Below are positions 46,302 to 55,447 of a stretch of DNA of 64,000 bases, one piece after another; the first letter of the stretch is position 1; every line of letters starts with the position of its first letter. The translations under genes and the position numbers were made by a program. Source of the stretch: Gemmatimonadota bacterium (GTDB lineage: Bacteria > Gemmatimonadota > Gemmatimonadetes > Gemmatimonadales > GWC2-71-9). The notes beneath the pieces were generated by a model, which was not told the origin of the DNA, made no database searches, and saw nothing but the letters and a program-made list of their open reading frames with translations. The stretch covers positions 112,020-176,019 of the forward strand of contig VGVQ01000007.1 in NCBI GenBank assembly GCA_016874005.1, in the 5' to 3' direction.

Positions 46302-46782
46302 CTAGTCCTGGCCGCCGGGCACACCAAGTGCGAGCCCGGCAGGATCATCTGCCACTGTCCCGGCTGCCTCGGCACCACCCTGCGGTCGGGGCAGAAAGTG
46401 ATCGGGCACATCGAAGAGGTGATGCGCGGCGCGGAGCTCGGCCAGGGCGAGCGCGAGCTGGTTGGCGACGGTCTGGGGGGAGAGGTCGAGCAGCGCGGCG
46501 ATCTCCGCGCGGGCCAGCCCGTCCCAGCGGGCCAGCTCGAAGATCTCCCGGCGGCGGGCGGGCATCGCCGCGAGGCCGGCCGCCAGGGCTCGGTCCCTCT
46601 CCGACGCCTCGACCAGCGCCAAGGGCGAGTCGGGTCGCGGCGGCCGGGGAATCCGGGCGAGCACGTCGGGCCGGCGGCGGACGTTCGCGCCCTTGAGGTC
46701 GTTCCGGGCCAGGTTCGCCGGCCTGGAGCCGATGGAGAACCCGGTCGATCGGGTTGGGCGCGCCGTCGGGTTGCGAACTCAT
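46302..46782 (-). pseudogene. ECF sigma factor remnant lacking the core-binding region
   Basis: An ATG at 46782 opens a short N-terminus (MSSQPDGAPNPIDRVLHRLQ). After about 25 residues the frame changes, and from about 46715 a second frame reads NDLKGANVRRRPDVLAR, the linker, and then a complete sigma region 4: MPARRREIFELARWDGL and AEIAALLDLSPQTVANQL, ending at 46302. Region 2, which binds RNA polymerase and the -10 element, is missing. ECF factors often neighbour TPR kinases in such genomes, so this and the kinase remnant were probably one regulatory pair. Confidence 0.65.
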
Positions 46783-47145
46783 CGACGGATAGCGCAGCGC
46801 GCGAACGGTCGGACGGCAAATGGGACCCCGGGCTTCTCGCGCGCCCGTCTGAGCCGCGGTCGGGCTCCGCACTCGCCGCCACACCCGCTGGTGGTGGGCC
46901 GATCCCGGGCCCCGCCGCTCTCGGCGGGGACGCGTGGGCTGCGCGACGCTGCCGCACCGGGCCCCCGTCGGCGCGGGTGAGGCATCAGGGCGGCCGCCAC
47001 CTGCCCCCACGGTAACCCGGCGACCGCCCCGCCCCGCCCATGTCGTCATCCGCCGGCGTTCCCCCGGCGTTCGCCCCCCACCACCCGGTCCACGAGGACG
47101 CGACGTACCGCGATTGAAATTCCTATCCTGACGGATGAGGCCGCC
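46783..47145. other. Gap of about 360 bases without recognisable gene
   Basis: Very GC-rich. All six frames give only compositionally biased Arg/Pro/Ala translations with no family resemblance. The AT-rich patch near 47112-47130 could hold a promoter, but I see no convincing elements. Confidence 0.4.
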
Positions 47146-49269
47146 TCAGCCGCCGGCGGCCGCCCGCGGGCGGGGCACCCCGGCACCGATCCCCAGCGCG
47201 CGGTCCAGGAACCGCTTCATCCTCCGGAACGAGTCCAGCTTCGTGTCGGTGCGGGTCCAGCTGTGGGGCTCGCCGGGGTAGACCATGTAGTCGAAGTCCT
47301 TGCCGGCGCGAATGAGGGCCCGGACCAGCCGCTCGGCGGCGGCAATGGGCACGTTGATATCCGCGGTGCCGTGCAGGACGAGCAGGGGCGCGTCGAGGCG
47401 GTCGATGTGGGTGATCGGGTTGCGCTCCACGGTGAGGTCCGGCGTGTCTCCCGGCGCCCCCAGCCGGATCCGCCAGTAGGTGCCGTGCATCCGCGGGTCG
47501 CCGATGGCCCAGCCACTGGGCGCGGCGGCGATGCCGGCGCCGAACACGCCAGGCGTGTGCACCATGGTCTGCGCCGTCAGCCAGCCGGAGAAGCTGCCGC
47601 CATAGAGCGCGATTGCCCTCGATTCAACGTAGCCCAGGGAGGACAGGTGCCGGGCCGCGGCCACCATGTCCTCGGACTGCTTGCCGCCGGCTTCGCGGTA
47701 CAAGCCCTTGGCCAGCCCGGCGCCATAGCCTTCGCTGCCGCGTGGATCGACGACCATGACGACGTAGCCGCTCCGCACCAGCCATTGGAGGAACTCATGG
47801 GTCAACCCGGCGCCCCAGCCGAGCGTCGCCTGCTGCCCCCAGCCGCCGTACATCGTGATGAGCGCCGGGTGCCTGCGGCTCCGGTCGAGGCCCTTCGGCA
47901 GCATCAGCACCGCCGGGATGGTCATGCCATCGGGGCTGGTGAAGCGAGTCGCCTCGATCCGGGCGAAGTCGCCGTCGGTCATCCCCTCGGGCAGGGAGGC
48001 GTAGACGCGCTGCGGCGGCCCGGCGGTGCGGGCGTCGAGGAGCCAGAGCCCGGGCGGCTCCTCGGGGCCGCTGAGCGCGACCAGCAGGCGGCTGGCGTCG
48101 GGGGAGTGGGCGACGACGTCGTAGACGCCGGGCGCGCTGCCCAGCAGCGTCGCCTGGCCGCCGGCGGCGGGCCGGCGCCACGGCCGGCGCTGGTGCAGGT
48201 CGCCCTGGCTGGTCAGCGCCAGCAAGTCGCCGCCGGGCAGCCAGGAGAGGGAGCTCACCTCGTAGTCGCCCCCGGTCAGCGGCGCCGGCTCGCCGCCCGC
48301 GACGGACGCGAGGTAGCCGTGGGCCCAGCCGGTGCGGTTCGAGAGGAAGGCGAGCCGCTGCCCGTCGGGCGCCCACGCCACCCGGAAGCCGGGGTTGATG
48401 TTGTGGTCCACCCAGCGGTCGTCGGTGTCGGTCCAGAGCACGCGGGGCGTGCCGCCGGAGACGTCGCCTAGCAGCAGCTCCTTCCGGCGGAAATCCTCGG
48501 ACAGCCGCGAGATGGCCAGCCGCTGGCCGTTGGGCGACCACTCCCCGATGACCATGCCGGCGATGTCCTCCGCCGGCGAGATCCGGGTCACCCGGCCGGT
48601 TTCGACCTCGACCACGCCGACGGCGAAGCCGCGGGCGGCGGGCGTGAGGAAGGCGATCCGCCGGCTGTCGGGCGACCACGGCGGCCACTGGAACAGCCGG
48701 TTGAAGCGGGTGCCGTCGGTGACGCTGAAGCGCTGGCCGGTGGTCAGTCGCCGCGGCGCGACGCCCGCCACCGGCTGCACCCAGATGTCGCCATCCCGGA
48801 TGAAGCTGAGCCACTTCTGGTCCGGCGAGAGCTGCGCCATGTCGCCCAGCAGCTCGGCGCTGGCCAGCACCCGGGGCGCGCCGCCGTCCCGGCCGACAGC
48901 GAAGTAGGTGTCGCCCTCGCGGAACACCACCTCGCGCCCGTCGGGCGTCCAGCGGAGCCCCTCGCCGCCGAAGTAGCGGCCGGTGGCCGTCGTGCCGTCC
49001 AGCTCGCGGTCCTCACGGGGGCGGGCCAGCAGTACGGTGGTGGTGCGGGCGGCGACGTCGTAGAGGCGGATCTCGTCCGCGAAGCTGCTGGAGACGTGGT
49101 AGGCAATGACGCGCCCGTCCCGCGACCAGGCAGCGCTCTGGGGGACCTTGACGCCAAGGTACGCTTCGGGCCCCGGCGCCTGCTGGGCCCGGGCCGCGCC
49201 CGTCGAGGCCAGCAGCAGCAGGAGCGCCGCAGGCCGCAGCACGCCGCGGCGGGCATGATTCAGGGGCAT
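47146..49269 (-). CDS. Exported S9 family peptidase (prolyl oligopeptidase / DPP IV type)
   Basis: 707 residues with signal peptide (PAALLLLLASTGAARAQQ), an eight-bladed-like propeller with repeated WSPDSRRIAFL and WSPNGQRLAIS strands, and a C-terminal alpha/beta-hydrolase domain: nucleophile Ser in YGGSFSGWL near residue 547, Asp in HGTADINVP near 635, His in GEPHSWTR near 670. GGAGGAGAGG precedes the ATG. This is the only intact gene between two blocks of gene remnants, and it is particularly GC-rich. It would degrade Pro-containing or other oligopeptides in the periplasm. Confidence 0.92.
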   Translation of the reverse strand: MPLNHARRGVLRPAALLLLLASTGAARAQQAPGPEAYLGVKVPQSAAWSRDGRVIAYHVSSSFADEIRLYDVAARTTTVLLARPREDRELDGTTATGRYFGGEGLRWTPDGREVVFREGDTYFAVGRDGGAPRVLASAELLGDMAQLSPDQKWLSFIRDGDIWVQPVAGVAPRRLTTGQRFSVTDGTRFNRLFQWPPWSPDSRRIAFLTPAARGFAVGVVEVETGRVTRISPAEDIAGMVIGEWSPNGQRLAISRLSEDFRRKELLLGDVSGGTPRVLWTDTDDRWVDHNINPGFRVAWAPDGQRLAFLSNRTGWAHGYLASVAGGEPAPLTGGDYEVSSLSWLPGGDLLALTSQGDLHQRRPWRRPAAGGQATLLGSAPGVYDVVAHSPDASRLLVALSGPEEPPGLWLLDARTAGPPQRVYASLPEGMTDGDFARIEATRFTSPDGMTIPAVLMLPKGLDRSRRHPALITMYGGWGQQATLGWGAGLTHEFLQWLVRSGYVVMVVDPRGSEGYGAGLAKGLYREAGGKQSEDMVAAARHLSSLGYVESRAIALYGGSFSGWLTAQTMVHTPGVFGAGIAAAPSGWAIGDPRMHGTYWRIRLGAPGDTPDLTVERNPITHIDRLDAPLLVLHGTADINVPIAAAERLVRALIRAGKDFDYMVYPGEPHSWTRTDTKLDSFRRMKRFLDRALGIGAGVPRPRAAAGG

Positions 49270-49429
49270 CCTCTCCTCCCTATTCGCGCTCGAGAGATCC
49301 CGTGTTGGCGGCAGATTACGACACCAGGCCTGCCCATCGCAAGTTCGATAGCGTAGGGCCGCCAAAAACCAAGGGAACCAGTCGGTTGCCACCGCATCGG
49401 GGAAACGGGGATGCTGGGGAGGTGCGGAT

Positions 49430-49923
49430 TGGATCCCCGGGGCGGTAGCACGCGACGAACTCGTCGAGGTCGGCGCGCGTCATGCGCTTGGTCTCGAGCG
49501 TGAAGTGCTTGTTGGTGCGCAGGTCGTAGATCCAGACCGTCCTGGTCCACGGATCCTTCGCGCCGGGCCGGCGGTCGAAGAACGGTACGTTGGCCTTCAC
49601 CCCCTGCGCGTAGAAGATGCCGGTCGGCAGGTGCACGTGCGGGTTGAGCCCGGCGGGGAGGCCGGTCGCGTACTGTCGGCCTGCAGCTCCACATGGTCAG
49701 CGCGTAGCCGGCCGGCTTGGCCTCGAGCACGCCGACGGCCTTGCCGTTCACGAAGAGCAGGTAGTCGGCGAAGCCGTGCCCCGGTGCCATCTTGAACTCG
49801 CGCACGCCCACGCCCCCCCCCGGCGGCGAGGTTCATGCTCGCGCGGCCCTGGCCGATCCACCCCGCGGCCTCCAGTGCGGCGTCGATGTCCTGGCGCGCC
49901 TTCTGCTCGGGCGTCGGGCTCAT
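49430..49923 (-). pseudogene. Chimeric type I restriction remnant: HsdR N-terminus joined to HsdM C-terminal part
   Basis: From an ATG at 49923 the frame reads QKARQDIDAALEAAGW and MNLAAG. At a run of nine G (plus-strand C, near 49812-49820) it shifts to VREFKMAPGHGFADYLLF and VGVLEAKPAGYALTM, the HsdR N-terminal nuclease region. After two further single-base shifts YATGLPAGLNPHVH is still HsdR-like, but it continues directly as LPTGIFYAQGVKANVPFFDR and WIYDLRTNKHFTLE, which is HsdM near its C-terminus. So two subunit genes are fused by deletion at a short LP-coding homology, and the frame is broken three times. It starts on the stop of the next gene (ATGA). Confidence 0.72.
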
Positions 49924-51284
49924 GCGGGGCCTCGCTCGGCCAGGAAATATCGCCGCCGCGGATCCTGCGGCCCGGTGCCGATCTCACGCACGAGCCCGCG
50001 GCCGACGAGGCGGGCGAGCCGCGTGCGGGTCGCGCGGGGAGAGAGGTCGATCATCGCGGCGATCTCGCTTGTGGCGAGTCCCTTGCCTCCGCTGAGCGCG
50101 TCCAGGATGGCCTGGTCCGTGTCCTCGACCACCCTCGGGCCGACCTGGGTCGTGGCGATGGTGACGCGAAAGCGCGTGGCGATCTCCTCGAAGACCGGCG
50201 CGGCGAGGCCGGCCGCCTGGCACGCGGCGGTCATGCGCTGGACGCCGCTGCCCCATTGCTCGATCAGGCCGAGCGCGTTGAAGACCCGGCCGATCACCCG
50301 GTTGCGCAGCTTCGAGACGCCGCGCGGCAGGTCCTCGATCGTGAGACCGAAGGGCAGGAGCCCCGGGTTCTCGATTTCGAGGCGGTCGTCGAAGATCGAC
50401 AGGCGAATCGGCGCGCCGCGCTGGGCGTAGTCGGTGTGGACCACCGCGTTGATGACGGCCTCGCGCACCGCTTCCGGCGGCACGCTCCAGCGGTCCTTCC
50501 GGCGCACCGCGCCGATCGCGGCGCCGTGCCAGGCGTGCTTCTGTGCGAAGGCGACGGCTTCCTCCACGCCGCGCGCGGGGATGGAGCGGATCTCGGCACG
50601 GTCGAGGATTCGGCTCTTGTCGGCGCCCGCGAAGCGCCCCGCCTGGATCCAGGCGTCCGGGAAGTGCCGCTCGCGCTCCCGGCCGAAGAGGATCATCCCG
50701 CCCACGGTTGGCACCTTGCGGCCCTGGTGTTCCGTGACAAGGCGTAAGGTCTCCAGATCGCGGCGGGCGAGCGCGCGGACGGGAGCGAACGACTCGGAAG
50801 CCGCTCGGAAGTCGAGCGCTTCCGAGTCGAGCCCGGGAATGGGCTGCTCATCGAACCCCTCGCCCCGCGCAAAGCGGCGCAGTTCCTCGATCAGCTCGGC
50901 GTCCGCGCGCCGATTCGTGGAGCCCACGCGGAGGTAGACTCCGGCCGTGGGTCCTTCGCGGATCAGGTGGTGCGGCCGGCTCGGGCTCGGATGGACCTGC
51001 AGGGCCAGCACCTGCGACCGGCGCCAGGGCAGGATCTAGATCTCCGGGACGAGGCGCGGGCTGATGCGGTCGCTGACGAGGCTGGCCAGACGCTCCTCCA
51101 GGTCGAGAGCGTCAGGCACGCCGCGAACGTGGTGGGTGCGGTCCTCCACGCCGACGAGCAGCGTGCCCCCGGACGTGTTGGCGAAGGCGACGATGGTCTT
51201 GAGCGCCCCGTCCGGGGAGGACAGGTCACGCTTGAACTCCAGCGTCTTGCCTTCGGGGCGCTTGAGGATCTCGACCAGGTTCAT
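49920..51284 (-). pseudogene. AlbA_2-domain ATP-binding/DNA-binding protein (COG2865-like) split by an amber codon
   Basis: One continuous frame apart from a single TAG at 51036-51038. N-terminal part (from ATG 51284): VEILKRPEGKTLEFKRDLS and TSGGTLLVGVEDRTHHVRG, the AlbA_2 (Schlafen-like) domain. After the TAG the frame resumes ILPWRRSQVLALQVHPSPSRPH without loss, and goes on to an ATPase-like helicase-associated region (PEAVREAVINAVVHTDYAQRG, VSKLRNRVIG) and a C-terminal winged helix (LATSEIAAMIDLSPRATRTRL). A GAG-to-TAG change would explain it. Such genes often sit inside type I restriction operons, as here beside hsdR. Confidence 0.75.
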
Positions 51285-51311
51285 GATGCTCGGCAATATA
51301 CTCGGAAGCAC

Positions 51312-51786
51312 CTGACCGCATCAAGCTTCCGAGTCGACGACCGGGCACAAAAGCTTGCTGGTGCGCCCAACCAGTCCGAGCGGTTTCCGGATTACGTCGC
51401 GGTACAGGAGCCGGAGTGCGGCAAGGCTTGGTTCAACGTCGAGGCCGACGCCCGACGCTCGGTGGCGAGATACCCGGGGAAGGCCGCGACCTCCGGATCG
51501 CCCTCCTGCGTGGCGGAGCCGAACGACGGCAACCGACATCGAAGAACCCAGATACCGGCGGCCAGGGCACTCGGTGCCATCGGTCAGCGCACTCGTCGCT
51601 CCTCCCTGATTCAGCGGCGTGTCCAGCCGAGGATTCGGAGCCGCCAGCTGCGGTCACTTCGGAAACGACGCCGCACACCAGGCGGTCGAGGTGACACTTG
51701 CTCTGCCAAGTTCTCTATCCCCGTGGAGCTTCAAGTATGAATTACACTAACGCAGACAGCTGCCCACCACTAAAGCCGTCTCCTGG
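51312..51786. other. Non-coding gap of about 475 bases
   Basis: No recognisable gene. Short open frames of 60-90 codons on both strands show no family resemblance or ribosome site. The part after about 51700 is less GC-rich. Confidence 0.4.
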
Positions 51787-51808
51787 AAAAACCCGGCGGG
51801 TTGCCGGG
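51787..51808 (-). terminator. Rho-independent terminator on the minus strand, without an upstream gene
   Basis: Minus strand reads stem CCCGGC, loop AACCC, stem GCCGGG and then five T (plus-strand AAAAA at 51787-51791). It would end transcription coming from the right, yet the next gene there (amidase) is on the plus strand. It may be a leftover of a deleted gene. Confidence 0.5.
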
Positions 51809-51875
51809 CAACCTCGGCGACGATAATCTCAATCTCAATCCCTTGAAGTCACTCTCATAAAATGGGAGTCCGCTG

Positions 51876-53618
51876 ATGGCCGACCGGCGCGCGTTCCTCG
51901 CCCAAACGGGTCTCGCCGCCGTGGGCCTTTCCCCCGCGCCCGCGCCGGAGGGGTCCCAGGACGAGACCATCACCGCCCGCACCATCGCCGAGGCCGAGAA
52001 GCTCCACGGCCTCGCCTTCACGCCGGCCGAGCGCGATCAGCTGGTCCCCGCGATGCCGGGCCAGCTGGCCTCGGCCAAGGCGATCCGGGCGACGCCCAAG
52101 GCGCTCGAACTCCAACCGGCCCTGATCTTCGATCCCCGGCTCCCCGGTATCGCCTACCCGCCGCAGGAGAACCGGCTCCGGCTCTCGACCTGGGACGCCG
52201 GGCCGCTTCCCGCCGCCGACGCCGACATCGCCTTCGCCTCGGTTCGCTCCCTGGCCCAGTGGATCCGCACCGGCGCCCTCAGCTCGCGTCGCCTGACCGA
52301 GATCTACCTCGAGCGGATCCAACGGCTGGCCCCCCGCCTCTACTGCTTCATCACCGTGACGCCCGAGGTGGCCCGCGCCCAGGCCGCGGCGGCGGATCGG
52401 GAGATCGCCGCGGGCCATTATCGCGGCCCGCTCCACGGGATCCCCTACGGCGTCAAGGATCTCTTCGACACGGCGGGGATCCGGACGACCTGGGGCGCGG
52501 TGCCCTACCGCGATCGCGTTCCCACCAGCGATGCCGCGATCATCGTGAGACTGCGGGACGCCGGCGCCGTCCTGTTAGGCAAGCTCGCGACCGGCACCCT
52601 CGCCAACGGGGCCGAGTGGTTCGGTGGGACCTGCCGCAACCCCTGGAATCCCGACGAGCCCGCCGGCGGGTCGAGCACCGGGTCGGGCTCGGCGACCGCG
52701 GCGGGGCTCTGCGCCTTCTCGATCGGGACCGACAGCCTGGGCTCGATCCTCAACCCGGCCGATCGCTGCGGCACCGTCGGGCTCCGGGCCACCTTCGGCC
52801 GGATCCCGACCGCGGGTGCCATGCCGCTGACGCCGAGCCTCGACCGGATCGGGCCGCTGACCCGCCGGGTGGAGGACGCCGCCCTGGTCCTCGCCGCCAT
52901 CAATGGGCCCGACCCGACCTCGGCCAGCTCGATCGAGATGGGGTTCGACTACGACGCGGACATCGACTTGAGCCGGGTCCGGGTCGGGTACTCCAAGACC
53001 TGGTTCGAGCGGTTCGGGTTCGCCCGGGCGGCCTCGGTGCCGGTGAGCGAGGCCCACCACAAGGCGCTCCGAACGCTGGGGGACTTGGGCCTGCAGCTGG
53101 TCGAGGTCGAGCTGCCCAACTATCCCTATTCCGCGCTCATCAACAACCTCTACGTCGAGGCCGCGTCGGTCTTCGAGGAGCTGACGCTCGACGGCCGGGA
53201 CGAGCAACTCCCCGAGCGCAACGGGATCGGCTGGCCCAACGGCTGGCGCCGGGTCCACCTGATGTCGGCGGTGGATTATCTCCAAGCCGAACGGGTCCGG
53301 CGGCGGATCATGCACGACTTCCACGAGATCTACAGCCGGGTCGACGCCCTCGTCGCGCCGACCTACGGCAGCTTCGAGTTGTTGGCGGCGATGAACTTCA
53401 CCGGGCACCCGGGCTTGGGGCTCCGGGCCGGGTTGAGCGAGAGCCCGACCCGTGACATCGGGCCCACCCCGGCGCCAGGACCGGCCACGCCGAGCAAAAC
53501 GATCACCCAGAACGTGACGCTGCATGGCCGGCTGTTCGAGGAGGGGAAGATCCTCGCGATCGGGCATGCGTTGGAGACCCGGCTCGGAGTCTGGCATCAC
53601 CGGCCGTCCATCGGCTGA
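51876..53618 (+). CDS. Amidase signature family hydrolase, Tat-exported
   Basis: 580 residues. N-terminal DRRAFLAQTGLAAVG looks like a Tat signal. Amidase signature triad: Lys in GVKDLFDT near residue 195, the cis-Ser in EPAGGSSTGSGS near 268, and the nucleophile Ser in GTDSLGSILNPA near 290 (the usual motif is GGSIR, so the oxyanion loop is altered). It hydrolyses a linear amide; the substrate is unknown. GGGAG is about 8 bases before the ATG. The gene is 18 bases ahead of a gamma-glutamyltransferase gene and probably co-transcribed with it. Confidence 0.9.
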   Translation: MADRRAFLAQTGLAAVGLSPAPAPEGSQDETITARTIAEAEKLHGLAFTPAERDQLVPAMPGQLASAKAIRATPKALELQPALIFDPRLPGIAYPPQENRLRLSTWDAGPLPAADADIAFASVRSLAQWIRTGALSSRRLTEIYLERIQRLAPRLYCFITVTPEVARAQAAAADREIAAGHYRGPLHGIPYGVKDLFDTAGIRTTWGAVPYRDRVPTSDAAIIVRLRDAGAVLLGKLATGTLANGAEWFGGTCRNPWNPDEPAGGSSTGSGSATAAGLCAFSIGTDSLGSILNPADRCGTVGLRATFGRIPTAGAMPLTPSLDRIGPLTRRVEDAALVLAAINGPDPTSASSIEMGFDYDADIDLSRVRVGYSKTWFERFGFARAASVPVSEAHHKALRTLGDLGLQLVEVELPNYPYSALINNLYVEAASVFEELTLDGRDEQLPERNGIGWPNGWRRVHLMSAVDYLQAERVRRRIMHDFHEIYSRVDALVAPTYGSFELLAAMNFTGHPGLGLRAGLSESPTRDIGPTPAPGPATPSKTITQNVTLHGRLFEEGKILAIGHALETRLGVWHHRPSIG

Positions 53619-53636
53619 CGAAAAGGGGAGGGGACG

Positions 53637-55403
53637 ATGGCGAATCGACGGGAGCTTCTCAGGCGGGCGGGGATCGGGTTGGCGGCCGGCGGCTTTGGCG
53701 CCCTGAGCCGCGTCGAGGCCGCGGAGCACCCGCCGGCCAGCGAGTCGCTCCAGGGCTGCGCCGATCTTCCGCGCCAGGGTCCCAAGGAGGTGGTCCGCGG
53801 CAAGCGCGCGGTGGCCAGCAGCCAGCATCCGATCGTGACCCGAACCATGCTCGATGTCCTCCGAAGCGGCGGCAACGCCATGGACGCCGCGGTGGCCGGG
53901 GCGATCACCCAGGCCACCGTGCAGCCCGAGATGAGCAACCACAGCGGTACCGTCACCTGTCTCTATTGGGAGGCCAAGGCCGGTAGGACCCATCAGCTCG
54001 AAGGTTCGGGAACACTGGTCCCAGAGCTCGCGCCGTTTCGGACGGTTCCATTCGAGCTCACGGGGACTGGCACCGGGCCAGCGGCCTGCGTTCCCGGGTT
54101 CATGCCCGGCATCGGTGCCCTGCATGCCCGGTTCGGGACCAAGCCGTGGAAGGCCCTGGTCGAGTACGCCGTTCCGTGGGCCGAGGAGGGCCGTCCCATG
54201 GACGAGTTCACCCGGTCGGTGCTGGGGGACGAGCTGGCTTTCCTCTCGTATTTCCCCTCGTCGCGCGAGCTCTTCCTCCCGAACGGCTTCCTTCCGTCGG
54301 TCGGCGAGCGGTGGAGGAACCCTGCCCTCGCGGCGACGTTGCGGCGGCTGGCGGACGAAGGGCCGGAGTACTTCACTCGTGGCCAGTGGGCCCGGAACTT
54401 CGTTGCGATGGCGAACGGAATGGGGTGGCAGGTCAAGCTCGACGATCTCAGCGCCACTCCGCCGCGCTGGATCGAACCGATCCGGTACCAGCACCGGGGC
54501 CACGAAGTCGTGCAGCTGGCTCCCCCGGAGCGGCAGGGGCTGTTCTGCAGCATGGTGCTGGGAATCCTCAGGCACCTCGACATAACCACCATTGGCCCCC
54601 ACACCGAGTCGGCCGAGAGCCTCTACTACATGGCCCAGGCGATGCGCCGGGCCAACTTCGAGCTGGCCCACCTGGCCGACCCGGAGTTCTTCGGGGTTCC
54701 GCTCGAGGTGTGGACGTCCGACGAGTATCACCGCCGGCTCGCCGCCATCCTTCGGGTCGCTCGGCCCAAGCCCGGCGTGGATCTCACCCGCCACGTCGAG
54801 CTGACGACCGGGCGCTCCCAACTGAGAACGTTCGGCTGGTCGACCGGCGGGCCGGATCCGTCCCCGGCTCCGGGGGCGGGCACCTGCGAGCTGACCTGCG
54901 TGGATGCGGCGGGGAACTGGGTCCAGATGACCCACACCCTTCAGGGGGGCGGGATTCCCGGTATGGTCCTGGACGGGGTTCCCATGTACGGCAGCAGCTA
55001 TCCGGGATGGCTCGGTCTTCCGGGGATCCGGCTGGTCCGTCCGCTTGGCAACACGATCGTGTTCCGAGAGGGCCGACCGGTGCTTTCGATGGGCTCGCCG
55101 GGCAACGTGGCCTTCACGGTCTGCCAGGTGCTGTCGAATGTGCTCGACCACGGGATGGATCCCTACCAGGCCGCCGCCGCGCCGCGGATGGCACCGATGC
55201 GAGATGACTACACGGTAGAAATCGAGACCCGGATTTCGGACCGGGTTCTCCGCGACCTGGTCAAGCTCGGCGCCAAGCTCCGGCCGCTCCCGCCCTACGA
55301 CTACCACATGGGCTCTTACCAGCAGGCGTGGCGCGACCCGAGCACCGGGTTGCTGAACGCCTGCGCCGACCCTCGTCGCGCGGGGCAGGCCGATGGCATC
55401 TAG
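53637..55403 (+). CDS. Gamma-glutamyltransferase family protein, Tat signal (copy 1, intact)
   Basis: 588 residues. Tat-like NRRELLRRAGIGL, then AVASSQHPIVTRTMLDVLRSGGNAMDAAVAGA, the GGT N-terminus. The expected self-processing Thr is residue 416, in GAGTCELTCVD, where most GGTs have TTH after the Gly: the nucleophile is kept but the next two positions are Cys and Glu. MGSPGNVAFTV near 485 matches the substrate loop. It transfers or hydrolyses gamma-glutamyl groups in the periplasm. Its last 44 codons and stop are the first copy of a 177-bp direct repeat. Its stop once overlapped the start of the SRPBCC gene, now 4.4 kb away. Confidence 0.9.
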   Translation: MANRRELLRRAGIGLAAGGFGALSRVEAAEHPPASESLQGCADLPRQGPKEVVRGKRAVASSQHPIVTRTMLDVLRSGGNAMDAAVAGAITQATVQPEMSNHSGTVTCLYWEAKAGRTHQLEGSGTLVPELAPFRTVPFELTGTGTGPAACVPGFMPGIGALHARFGTKPWKALVEYAVPWAEEGRPMDEFTRSVLGDELAFLSYFPSSRELFLPNGFLPSVGERWRNPALAATLRRLADEGPEYFTRGQWARNFVAMANGMGWQVKLDDLSATPPRWIEPIRYQHRGHEVVQLAPPERQGLFCSMVLGILRHLDITTIGPHTESAESLYYMAQAMRRANFELAHLADPEFFGVPLEVWTSDEYHRRLAAILRVARPKPGVDLTRHVELTTGRSQLRTFGWSTGGPDPSPAPGAGTCELTCVDAAGNWVQMTHTLQGGGIPGMVLDGVPMYGSSYPGWLGLPGIRLVRPLGNTIVFREGRPVLSMGSPGNVAFTVCQVLSNVLDHGMDPYQAAAAPRMAPMRDDYTVEIETRISDRVLRDLVKLGAKLRPLPPYDYHMGSYQQAWRDPSTGLLNACADPRRAGQADGI

Positions 55404-55447
55404 AACGGCTCCGAGAGCGCCAGCGCCGTCGCCCGTTCTTCGGGACG
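55271..55447 (+). repeat. 177-bp direct repeat, left copy
   Basis: Identical to 59717-59893 except for two T/C differences by eye. It covers the 3' end of the gamma-glutamyltransferase gene, its stop, and the first 18 codons of the SRPBCC gene. In this copy the GGT side is intact and the SRPBCC side is cut off. Confidence 0.92.

Noticed and set aside
51321..51539. Minus-strand 72-codon frame downstream of nothing in the 51.3-51.9 kb gap
   Set aside because: No ribosome site, no motif and biased composition; left as non-coding.
52575..55307. A minus-strand open frame of about 900 codons opposite the amidase and GGT genes
   Set aside because: Its translation is Arg/Pro/Gly-rich without family resemblance; it is an antisense shadow caused by high third-position GC in the real plus-strand genes. 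The same applies to long antisense frames at 56722-59214, 17359-19338 and 24959-26560.
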